Assembly (NCBI GenBank): GCA_004123355.1 | Contig: SCHM01000002.1 | Span: 8,343,569 to 8,407,568 of the forward strand | Direction of reading: 5' to 3' | DNA length: 64,000 nucleotides | DNA from: Amphirosellinia nigrospora | Taxonomy: Eukaryota; Ascomycota; Sordariomycetes; Xylariales; Xylariaceae | Part shown: piece after piece, positions 44,908 to 56,100 of the stretch | How positions within the stretch are numbered: position 1 is the stretch's first letter | Layout of the letters: every line of letters starts with the position of its first letter | The notes under the pieces: model-generated | Databases searched by the model: none | Seen by the model: the letters and a program-made list of their open reading frames with translations, nothing else | Told to the model about the DNA's origin: nothing | Program-made: the position numbers and the translations under genes

Positions 44908-47900
44908 AACGCCAAGTAAAGGAGGCAGTAACCTAGGTTATTGGTCGGGTTCCAGGGCGGTGGTAATAGCACAGAGATACCGAATACTGTGACGAATGCC
45001 GACCTGTTGGTGATCGTTTTGAATTGGGTTGGGATGTGTCTATAGATACGGGAGGAGGTTCGCAATATGGGTGTAAGTCCATCTACATTGATAGCTGTGT
45101 CTGAAGTGCCGCGACGGACGACGACAAGATCGGTTGGAGGGACGATTTAGTAAGGTCGTAAAAGTAGGCGGAAGTGATGTGGAACGAGTCGTTGAGTGTG
45201 ATCCATGCATTCAGACAGTGAATCTCGCTGGATTTCTGCATGGGTATTTTGTGGAGGGTAACTATCGTCGATCGGTGCCCCAGTTCATACCACGGCGTCG
45301 GGGATAGACTAGATGGGCTGCGAATGCGAATGTGAGGGCGGGAGATGCTTTGTTCGGTCACGTTCGTGATAATATTGGTTGAATGCGCGAGCTTTATGCT
45401 GGTTCCATACACGTATAATACGACTGGTCTCGATGTCGAGACGGGGTTCAACAATGAGAGTAACGAAGCGAAGGATGTCGACTTTTTAAGGACCGTTTTC
45501 GAGGGATAGCACGTAGCTCGCTTGGAGTTGTAAATCGGTGCCAATGATGCTATGCGAGTTGATGGTGAGTCGCCCTATGCAAGAAGAGTTAGTTTGGTTC
45601 GTGATTTGAAAATTCAGCTCGTGCCACGTGGAATAGCATGCATCAGTCAAGGTAGTATGTGGTCGACACGATTGGGTTGAGGGTGGGCTGGGGGTGGGTT
45701 GGCAGCGAGCGGGTGGAGATGCTGCTGCGAGACGGCGCCGGTGCAGTACTTGAGACTCACAAGCTAGTGCGGTATGGTTTATGGTTTATTGTTTGAAGAG
45801 AGAGAGAAAGAGAAAGAGAGGGAGAGCAGGGGTGGTGTAGTTAGTGTGTGGGACGACTGCAAATGCGCGGCACGATGCGATGCGATGCGTGATATCGATA
45901 TCGCTGGTTTTGCGCAGGTGGCCGTGGTTCGCCGAGGAGGATCCAGAGGTACCGTACAGGATACAAGATACAGGACACAGGGTCCGATTGTCAAGACGAT
46001 CGATGTTGGCGCAAAGGAAACCTGGTCTGAACCTGGCTCAAAAGCTAGCTGTGAAACAGAGGATCCTGGCTTTTCTCTTGTGTCTTCTCAAACTTATCCA
46101 GATATGTGTTCAGTTTAGATGCAATGTCCAGCTGGCAGTTCACCTATCGTCGTGCCTCCAAGCTCCGGTCCAAGATTGCCAGCCTCGCTATCACGTGATC
46201 ATCCATATCCATGTACTCAGGTACCTCTTTGTTGTGCCACGGCACGTTGGAAGTACCTAATTCACAGGTAATGAAACATGGGGCGATTGCTCAGTGATGT
46301 ACCGAAGCCTGGGGCACTACAGGGGGACCCTTAGCTACCCTTTTACCTGAAAACAGCTACCATTGAATGTAGCTCCCAGGCAGGTAATGAACCTACCTAA
46401 GTAAGCTATTGACGTAGAGCCGTGCGCGAGGCACCTATTGTCATCCCTGTCCAATGTGGCTTAGCGAACTCATGCATATCAAGAGGTTGTACCGAGGTAG
46501 ACAATACTAAACAATGAAACTGGACAGCCCAAAGCTCCTCATATAGTATCTCGGTAATCTAGCATAGATCCCAGGTTGCGGCCATTGAAAACCACACACT
46601 CCTGTTTCGGTCCAACAAGACAGTTTCAATCGGTGTACAAAAGCATCATTCCTCTAAACATACTCCGTACAATCGATAGAATTCGAAACATGTGGCCTAC
46701 TTACACATTTAGCATCTATGTTTAATTCAAGCCGGTGTCCGTATCACATCTTCATCCCATTCTTTTACTCCTTATTAACATAAAAAATACGCTTTCAAAC
46801 CGAGGATCAACTATGGCTTGAGTTCGGGTACTATCCATCATAGTAGTTGCACAACCCTGTCACGAAACTAGTTGAAGATTGTTTCTTTTGGGTTAGACAG
46901 CTGGTCATTCGGTAGCACTCTCAGGCATTATAACACAATGAGGCAAGAGGATATCGCTAGGGGAGCTGGTGACTATGTCATGCTCTGGGTTATTTGCTTT
47001 GGGCTATTTTCGGTACAACGGCTAATGTTCTCATTTAAGTAGTTGTGTAGACAACTCAGCGCTAGATACACATTTTCTTTACAAGCGGTATCAGAGCCTC
47101 AGCAATTCAAAAGCTTGCTAACACTCGCAATTCGTAGTTCGGCAGTTTCATCCCCCTATGACATACGGCATCCACATAGATGTTGAACCGGGCCGTTATG
47201 GCCGGATAATGTCCTTGAACGGGCAAAAACACGATAGGTTTCCATTAGGCTTCACAGCGAGAATTCACCTAAGGGAAGGTCAGCGGGCAGTGTGGTGTTT
47301 AATACCATTACGCGTAATTAACCGCGGGGCACTAGCTATCCGTAACCAGCAAGTCGAGATCGTTGAGGGTGGGAAACACAAGATATTAGCCATGCCATGT
47401 CTTAGAGGGAAGGTCCATATACAATATATATAGTAAATATTTAGTAGCACCGTGACGGAACAAATTAGTAGCACAAATATCACTCTGATAACTTAAATAG
47501 CTGTCAAATCCTCGTCTACAAGAAGCCAGTTGTGTATGTTCATAGCCCTATTCCGTCGACCGACACTCATGGACACCTAGTGTTTATCCTACCTATTCTT
47601 GATACACTCTATTATATTCTAGGTCTAGGCTAGGCCATATATTAGCGGACGATGGTCTGTGCATTTAAACAACGAGGACAAGCTATTCTAGGACAAAAGA
47701 AGTGCTTTTGTTGTCGTGGAGAAACTCGTCTACTTGCTGATTATTAAAGGATAGAGAGCTTTCGCGTCGGTGTATATTTTGGATGAGCCAAAACGTCACT
47801 CTATTGAAGTGTGTAATGGGTTGGGTTTGGGATAGACAAAGTACCTGACATCCATCCCATTGGGTCATCGGGTGCGTCGGGCTAGTGCTGCATCTCTGCA

Positions 47901-48101
47901 CCTCTGCACCTCTGCACCGCTGCACCTCAATACGCTACCTCCCTATACCTATGTACCTACACCTACCTAAGGTACCTAATGGAATGCATGCGTCGCTAAT
48001 TAGATAGATGCTTACAGCCGATGGAACGTCTCCAAATACTTGCCAACATACCCATACCACGTTAACAACCAACCGCCTCCGACACACCGGCAACCTTCAA
48101 G
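44908..48101. other. Long intergenic region; CCR4 promoter, GA-rich tract, possible retroelement remnant
   Basis: A 153-codon minus-strand frame at 45083-45544 has no motif and lies where the CCR4 leader should be. A GA-rich tract occurs at 45796-45829. 46900-47700 is AT-rich with a PBS-like word (cggtatcagagcc, 47086-47098). An 8-bp tandem repeat lies at 47895-47926 and AGGTACCT motifs at 47950-47982. No secure gene. Confidence 0.45.
47895..47926 (+). repeat. Short tandem repeat, 8-bp unit x4
   Basis: tctgcacc occurs three times and is followed by a one-base variant gctgcacc, in the promoter side of the methyltransferase gene. Confidence 0.8.
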
Positions 48102-50399
48102 ATGGACGGGGACTTGGGATATCACCTCATGTCGACGAATGTGCCCCGCGAGCTGCTGATCCATCGGAACCAACAACCGCCGCACCGAAAACAAGCTAGG
48201 ACCTGGCGGATATCCACTTGGGCTACGGCTGCTGCCTCCGCCTCTCCCAGAACCACCTCCTCCACTCTCGTCTCGCCCCTATTACTACTACTCCTGATAC
48301 TGCTAGCACTAGTACTGCTGCATTCGATGACAACAACCTCACCACCATCCCCACCGCTATCGACACCGACACCGACGCCGATGCCACCCACGCCAACATC
48401 AGCATCGGCATCGGCACCTGCACCTGCACCAGCACCTGCACCAACGTCGGCAAGTTAGACGGCCTTGAAGACATCGCGGCCCCGACCTCTGCTGCCAATC
48501 ACAACTGCACTCGCGAATCGCTCAGTCATCACGGCCATCACGACGGCCATCTCCATGACCTCGAATGCAGCAGTCCGATTCCAACTAACTCCGAGCAGAG
48601 CACAGCCGCCGGTCGGCCCAGCTTCGGCGACCACCGCCCACGGCTCTTTGGGAGGTCGGCTCGGCGACGCACCACTTCACTAACCAGATTGCCCGCCTCG
48701 GACCCATCCCACACGAACCTCGTCAAGCTACGGTAGCTCTTATCCCGGGCCATCGTCCTCGGTCAAGGCCTGCCAGCCGTTGCAACTACCGCGCCGCCAT
48801 TTGCATCGCACTCGTCCCCAGAGCCTGCTCAGCACCTGCAATCCAACCACCACGCTGATGATACTATTCCTCGTCAAACCCACACGTCCTTGACTAGGCT
48901 TTACAGGCGAGACCCTTTCCATAGGAAGTCCACACACCAACCCTTGTCACCTTCAGCTAGGCCACTCATAAGTCCAACGAAGAGCTCTGGAATACATGGT
49001 CGCCACAGCACTATACCCAGCCCTTTTCTTATAAACCAAGCACCGTCCTCTGCTCGGGCTCCTATCGTGGGTAACATGCCGTCCCCGAGAAACAGTACCG
49101 TCGCGAGCCAATCCGTGATGGCATCTAACGAAACTCTGCTGTCATCTTCAGCAGAGAGGAGTGTCGCTCTCTCAACTGCTTCGAATGCCACTTCCACTAC
49201 TTCAAAGGCCGGAATTACTCAGCTCCGAGACTCAAAGGCCTTCGTCGTTCGCAATGGTCGTACTTACATCAATGATCCCACATTGCCATATCCTCTCCCC
49301 GTAGATCTTCCGGAACTGCACCGTCAATCTCTTCGCACGCTCCTCATGTTTCAATTATTTGGTGGTCCTATTCTTTCCTCTGTATTTGCGAGCAGGCCGC
49401 CCACTCGTGTACTCGATGTCGGCTGTGGTGCGGGCTTCTGGAGCATGATGTGCCATCGATACTTCGCGCAGCACGGCCATTCCTCTATATCATTCACCGG
49501 CCTTGATATTGTTCCACTAGGCGGGTCAGGGGCAAACGTAAATACAAACCAGATAAGGAGATGCGATGGCAATTTGTTCAGCACGATATACGACAGCTAC
49601 CCTGGCCCTTTGCGGATGGTGAATTCGATTTGGTCATGGTAAAAGATATGTCATTTGCCGCATCCGCTCGCGATGCGCAACCAATTATGGACGAGTATCT
49701 ACCGCGTATTGAAACCTGGCGGAGTTTTAGAGTACTGGGAAACCGACTCAATCATTCGCATGCTCCGTCCTCACGCACCAAAGACAGTAGCAGAAGTACA
49801 CGACGACGACACCTCGAGCGACGGTGGTGATGACGAGGACAACGCAGAGAGGATGGGCGCTTATGTTATGACCAACAACACACCGATCAGCCAGCCTCTC
49901 AATCCCTATCTGGTTGAGTACAACGGTTGGTCGAGCAAGGCGCTGGAAGCACGTGGCTTATCCGCCGCGCCCTGTACCTCCATTGGACCTAGTCTACTAC
50001 AAGAAGCCGAGTCGCTGATGGATGTACAATCAAAACGATTGGCGGTACCGCTTAGTGAGATTAGGTGGGAACGCGAAGGCGTTGGTGGTGTGGTGACAAA
50101 GGACGGCAAGAGTTATATCGACTTCACAAAAGGGGAAACTCAAGGACCAGGATTGGAAATCAGGAAGTACTGTCACGCCAGCACAATCAGCTTTACGGAG
50201 GACAGCTCTCGAGACAACGGTCAGCTTCATCCTCGCCCTCGAACCGCTGTTACGAGAGGTAAGCCTCAAAAGCCAAGAAGAATGGGACACGTGGGCGGGC
50301 AAAATGACAAATGATCTTTTGCGAGAAGGCGGCACGAGCTGGGGCGAGTGCCTGGAAGTGGGAGTCTGGACTTCCCGGAAGAGGCATAGCAAATCGTGA
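48102..50399 (+). CDS. SAM-dependent methyltransferase with long low-complexity N-terminal region
   Basis: The start MDGDLGYHLMSTNVPRELLI opens a long Ser/Thr/Pro-rich, probably disordered region (to about 49230), where the true frame is hard to follow. The class I methyltransferase core is clear. It includes AFVVRNGRTYINDPTLPYPL, ELHRQSLRTLLMFQLFGGPI and SAM motif I TRVLDVGCGAGFWSMMCHRY. FTGLDIVPLG, FVQHDIRQLPWPFADGEFDL, YRVLKPGGVLEYWETDS and IRMLRPHAP follow. The end is GECLEVGVWTSRKRHSKS at TGA 50397-50399. Breaks in the core lie near 49548-49552, 49700-49712 and 50125-50160; at least one more is expected in the N-terminal region between 48250 and 48900. The substrate is unknown; the core resembles fungal small-molecule or regulatory methyltransferases. 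It converges on the LYR-protein gene, 144 bp away. Confidence 0.75.
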
Positions 50400-50543
50400 C
50401 ACTAACAACAACGATGTTGACGAAGAATAATGCATTACACTTATGCAAACCAAACTTATTAATGAAGTCTTCAGCATAATACCTCGAAGTCTCCACAAGT
50501 TCCAAGCATATATACGCCTATAATCATTGCAAACCCTACAGTC

Positions 50544-51412
50544 TCAACTGCTTTGATTGACACCACCCCCTGAGAAACCACATGGCCGGACAGCATCGTA
50601 TCGTTTCTTCAACCACCGATATTTCTTGAGATAATATCTGTGTCGTGTTTTTGGTTAGCACATTTCTTTGCCCCAACAACTGCTCACATTCCAATGAGGA
50701 GGGGACGGGAAAGCAGAGTAGTACGCTCCCACGTATAGTTGATCTAGTGGAGGAACTATGTGCCTCTTGTACCCGAGAACCGATAGCTATGGTTTGGAGG
50801 ACTGCATATTCATTTAGGTGTTTGAGTGTTAGGATATAGATGTGGTGCATATTTGTTCTTCTCAGTACAGGTGCAAATTTGGTTTACAATTTACCAGGCG
50901 GCCGTTAATAGAGAAATGAAGAATTAAGAAAATATAGATATCCATTAAATTCGAACACAATATGGTTAATACAATATTGGTGAAGAGTAGGTACGTGAGT
51001 GTATCTAACACCGCAAGGACAACATTGTCTACTAGCTGGCAAGAAGCATCGTGGAAACTTACAATGCCTCGATTTCTATGAGTACCTGGGGTAAGCCGAC
51101 GGTCAAACTAAGATGCTCGGAAAGTTATAGACAGACCTACCTTTCTTTACGTAATTTGCCCGCTCTATTCCCTTCTGGATGTCTTCTTCACTCCGTAGGT
51201 GCGCATTGGCCATGAATGCGCGATGTAGTCGCGGCCTGAAGTAGGAAAATCCTCGGGGATACTCTTTGCCTAGGTAGAGCAGTTCTGCGTTTATGTGAGT
51301 GCGAGAGGGTTCAAGCGAAGCATATGGAGAGATTCTTGGGAACCGAAGTTTTGGACACACCTTTGTAAATGGTTATTACTCGGCGTCTCAATTCTGGATT
51401 AGGGGCCGACAT
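50544..51412 (-). CDS. LYR-motif mitochondrial protein (ETFRF1/LYRM5-like)
   Basis: Four exons: 51412-51361, 51284-51141, 51075-51063 and 50637-50544. They total 303 nt, giving 100 residues with consistent phases. LYR proteins act in the mitochondrial matrix with acyl-carrier protein; LYRM5/ETFRF1 regulates electron-transfer flavoprotein. Recognised from VITIYKELLYLGKEYPRGFS, YFRPRLHRAFMANAHLRSEE, DIQKGIERANYVKKE, and YYLKKYRWLKKRYD after the last splice. The tripeptide is LYL rather than the canonical LYR. Exon 3 is only 13 nt (it completes KKEIEAL) and is followed by an intron of 425 nt, unusually long here. Without the micro-exon the reading hits stops and loses the conserved EIEALYYLKKYR. 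The gene is divergent from the thioesterase gene and has no frame break. Confidence 0.78.
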
Positions 51413-51798
51413 GATCTTAATTCTGTTGTATGCCACATCTGTTCGGTGCGGTTGGTAGGCAATTAGAGGGGCCAATTGCCGTGATGAATGATGTTGAAAA
51501 TATAGTAGACATAGGAAGGTCGAGGTTCATGATGTGACGTGCTCTACTGTATGTTAGCGCCGCCAGCTCCTGTAACAGCCGCGACTAGGTACCCCGGACC
51601 CCCTCTTAGGTAGGCTTCCCGATGTCCGGCAACGGGCTTATATAATCCGCCGCTTCTATGCGCCCTTCCGTCAACAACTACTTACGAGGCGAGCGAAATT
51701 ATAGCTAAATGGCACGGAAAACACGCCAAAGGAAACTCGATTGACTATTCGAAGGTATAATAAGTAAAGGGCTCTTCTTCACCTCATACGAGATCACG
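51413..51798. promoter_or_regulatory. Shared bidirectional promoter between two mitochondrial-type genes
   Basis: Only 386 bp separates the start codons of the divergent LYR-protein gene (minus) and the thioesterase gene (plus). It includes AGGTACCT-type words (ctaggtaccccgg near 51585 and cttaggtagg near 51606). Co-regulation is inferred from geometry only. Confidence 0.5.
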
Positions 51799-53154
51799 AT
51801 GCGTGCCCGGCCCCGCGTAAAACTCACCGCGAGCTTCTGCCCGCCCCGGCCGCAAATTGTGACGCCGGCTCTTTTCCGCAGCGCACGGCCCGTGCGCGCC
51901 GCTTTTGCTACCGAGGCGACTCCGTCGTCACATACCTCCCAGCCTCCGCCGCCGCCGCCGCCGACTCGATGGGTGTCGGATGTGCGCGCGAGGATCGGCA
52001 AGTGTGTAAGCTTCGGCTGTGACGCTGCGCAAACCGTCCGGGCGGCTGGGATCATGGCGAGATTGGTCGGAGAATGGCATGACTTGAGCTTTAGCAGTGA
52101 GGGATTCCTCACGGCAGGCCGGAGAGGGCTGAAGAGTCAGCAGGTCGTGTGGGAGAGATGGATAGTTTTGTAGGTTGTTCTAATTCCTTACCTCCTGTTC
52201 CTAGGTAGGGTGTAAGTCTATGTGTAGACTTGTTAGGTGAGCAGGCTTCAAAGTAATAGCTTCGGCTGATGGTCTTATATCACCTACGGGGGACTAGCTG
52301 GTCTGTGAGACGATGACATCCTAGGTGAGGATGCGGTGTTTACCTGAACGTGGCGGATTTACGGAGAGACTCCAATAGGAGTAAACAATAAGCTAAATCC
52401 AGTTGTGAGAAGGGAGCAAGATATACTGCCCAAATAGCACCAGCTGACAAGCGGGCGTATATATCAGGGTCACGTCAACAACACCGTTTACATACGATAC
52501 GCCGAGTCCGCTCGAGTCAATTGGATTCTACACCATGGTGTCCAAGACCCAAAGCACCGAGATGCGTGGAATGAGCTCATGCAGCCGAAGAGCATTGGCT
52601 TGATAATGCAGTCTATCAAGGCCGATTTTAAGTTTGTAGGTTTCCCCCCTTTTATGCGTCCATTCTATTTCAACCTCCATTCTTGGCTTCATCACGGCAA
52701 TTACTGTCTTCGTGTCACTAGTAAAGAATTATCAAATAGATTTACATACACAGCAGCAGAGAGAGAGAGAGCCTTGTAGCTAACGTGGTCGACGACCCGC
52801 AACCAGCCGATGACAGCCCCAGACACCATATCAGCATACCATAAGCTACGCATATGCCCAGATGCGACTCACACATCATTACTTCTCGACTGCGTTATTA
52901 TGTCGCACAGGCACCGCCGTGTTGCCGCGCGCACTTTTGAAGAAGTCGCCATATACGACTATCGAGAGGCGAAGAAGACAGTGCTCCCTACCTTCATGCT
53001 CGATGTCCTCCAGAAAACGTGGAGAGAACAGGAGCATAGCACGAATTGGGCCAGGAAAAGGATTTGGGACCTCCTTGGGAATGTGGAACGCTTAGAGAAG
53101 GAGACCTGGGATCGCGAGGATGCTGTTGAGGATGTGGGCGCTGCGACGAAGTGA
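51799..53154 (+). CDS. Hotdog-fold thioesterase-like protein, probably mitochondrial
   Basis: Exons 51799-52169, 52468-52635 and 52807-53154; about 295 residues after correction. The N-terminus is rich in Arg/Ala and lacks acidic residues (MRARPRVKLTASF, then SARPVRAAFATEA), as in a mitochondrial presequence, followed by a poly-Pro stretch. The 4HBT-type hotdog signature is GHVNNTVYIRYAESARVNWI; IGLIMQSIKADFKF and TISAYHKLRI precede the strand DYREAKKTVLPTFM. The end is a helical tail (LEKETWDREDAVEDVGAATK). Members hydrolyse acyl-CoA or acyl-ACP, but the exact substrate is unknown. One break, at GGG 52151-52153 just before the exon 1 donor, is cured by one G, which restores VWGEMDSF and a length divisible by three. 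Confidence 0.82.
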
Positions 53155-56100
53155 TCACGAGGCGTGTTTACTCTAGATGTCGGCACGTACCAAATATTGT
53201 AGATAGCTATAGAGCCATAGCGTACCGGTTCTTGGGCTTATAGAATCCATCATATATATATTTGTATTCGTTGATAGTTCTATAGCAAATACAGGGGCTG
53301 ACTAAGGCTGGACGAATTACATACCGTACCTAGCTACTGCAACATAGCTCCTGTTGAACTAACGGCCTACAAGTTCATCCAAAGGCATAGGTAGTCATCC
53401 CCATTCTATCACAAGAACGACATGTTCTCGTACGCCTTCAAACGGTTAGTGTTGGGCACCTATCACTGATTCGAGACGGCCCAGATCGACTTGTAGTTAC
53501 ACCTGTATTCATTGCTACCCACCTAGATGGTGGTCTTACGCAAACATGAGAGATCTTTGGGTGTGCCGGGCCTCGCTTGAAGCGGCTATTGTACAATTAC
53601 CGACGCTAAGTGTGCCGCTTCCGCGTACTCACCCCCCTCCTCCTCTCTTTGTGATACATAGTCGATCGTAAGATAGGTAGCCTTTCGAGTTCCCAGAAAT
53701 GGGTTTAGTAGTGATCACAAGCCGCGCTTATGTAAGATAAGAAAGAGAACGCGATCGGTTTTTTTTTTCATCGAGCGAATTTAAACGAGCGATTAATTAC
53801 CGAGGAGAGAGTATTCGCGTGCATATGCGCATAGCAGTGTGATACTAGGCTTCGAAGACGTAATTCTCGGAACATACGTAGTCTACGATAACGCATTGCG
53901 CTCGCAATCTCGTCTTAGAGTATATACTAAGAGCAGATGGGATAGTTTATTAAGTAGATAAAATATCGTTGGTAAGCATTACAAGTGCGCAAAAATAATA
54001 ATTCTGAAACTTCAGCCCAGCAGATCGCTATCCCATCCTGATAAGTAATCGGGACGGCTTTCGTTTGGCAGATCGAGTATCCCGAGGTTCGCATCAGGCA
54101 GAGGAGAGAGAGTGCGTGTGGGAAAAGGGGAGTAGGGTAGCATCACGTTCTACGGCATGCATGTGTTGTCGTGTGTCGGTCGGCATTTCCCCGCATGCAT
54201 CGTACTTCCCAGGCAGATTCGCTGCATGACAGAGCACCAGCAGCAACAGCAGCACCACAACCACTCACCACGCATTCTCTCTACATTGGGCACCGCACAT
54301 ACCTGGGGAACGCCGGGTCCGTCCTTTCATCGGGGGCTGGGCCCGTCTCCTGCTGACGGGCTCGTTGTCGCGGGGTCTAAGAAGAAGCCTATTGCTTTAG
54401 CAATTATGATCTTGACTGATCCTCTATTCATGTCGAAATAAAACTACTTGCGTCATCTAACATATATAGATCATTCTGGGCCGCGGGTCGTATGATGTGA
54501 CTTAGCACAGTCAATGGATTCTCCTAGGGTTAGATTATTGGTTCGTTGCTCTCCTTCATGATGCCATCGTCTCCCGCGTATCACACGAATTGAAGGACTT
54601 GTATTGCGCAAACAATGGAGCGGCCGCCGGGAACGGCGTCCAATGTGTCGCAGGGGTCGAGGTCGCAGTAAAAGCTGACTGGTAAGAGTGGTACTGTGAG
54701 GTATAATATGGTTGACCTATAATGTGCCTGTATCATACATGTGGTGTTAGCATCACTTGCAGCATCGCACCGGTAAATACAACGCTCTGGTTGAGGTCAA
54801 CGGTAAATGCCGCAGTACAGACGAATTGCAGGGGAATCAAATCAGCACTCGCACCGACAACAACGCCACCATTCTCACAGGATGAGCGGTGGCCTTTGAT
54901 TTCCCTTGAAGCGGTGAGTGGGAAGAAAGGTCTGACATCAACTCTGAAGCCTCATTCTTGATCGATCTTGATTCACCTGCCGTAGTGTATGTACATCATT
55001 ATGTAATTGTCTAACTGGGTATAGCAAGAACTTGCTTCATAGCGGCGACTCACGTGCTCAACGCTGCGCGCGTGTACCTGATAGGATCGTAGTCGCGGTG
55101 CCTTGGTTGGGTAGTCTTTCCACATGACACCGGTACTTTGATGCTACCTACCTATCTTGAAAAGAAGAAAATGGCCGAGTTAGTACACAGTATACTAGTA
55201 TGGAATCTTGAGGGGAGTCGCTCTAGACCACATTGGTCTGCTGTCATCGAATGATATGCCTGGAGCACCAATTTTCACTTACTAGTATTTTTTCTTCTTG
55301 CCATCTCCGTCTAAGAGGGGAACACAAATTTCCCTATCCATCGTCAGAAGCTTGAATTTTACAACCGCCCAAATGCCGAAATCCACAGGGACATCGAATG
55401 CGCCTTGCCTTTACTGCCTAGCCTTGTGGGCCGAGATGGGAAAGGCCTGGGAAGTGGTGTGGTGATGTTGCATTATAGCGACTATTCTGCTTGTTCCTGT
55501 GCTGGTGATAGGTAAGATGGAGAGGGTCGTTAGGTCATGAAACATTCATTGATCCCTGCCGAGTTAGGGCCATGTGCTGTTGGATTGGATGGTTGTTTTG
55601 GGGTTCCGCACGGATCAAACCACCATCAGTCAGCCGCCCCCAGACTGTCGGGCTTTCGCAGTTAATACCAAAGTAGAACTAAGAAAAAATAAAATGAAAA
55701 TAAGGCTTGCGCATCGCGACATAGCGAAGACGGCGGTATCAATGTACCACACAACAACCAGGCAAAATAGAAAAGAGAAGTCAATAATTGGCCGTCGTAT
55801 ATTTAGTGTGGTCTCGGCGGCGTGGCTTTAGCTTATTATTCATTGGTTGAACGATCGACAATGCAGACGATTTCCGCTATTCTTGTGACTGGTCGTGAGG
55901 TCTTGCATGACTCTGCTGACTCCATAAGATGTCAATGCCAGAGACGATTTTGTCAAAATGGTCCTAAATTGCGGCCCATCGAACACAGTGTTTACGCCCG
56001 ACTATACAGTATACGACATGTCAGCTCATCCGTACTATCCTGCATAGGGGGCGATCGAATTTCCAAGTATCGTGGTGGAGCAGTCCTGGCGGGAGGACCT

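Noticed and set aside
45083-45544. 153-codon minus-strand open frame upstream of CCR4
   Set aside because: No recognisable domain and composition like leader sequence; lies just upstream of the CCR4 start on the same strand.
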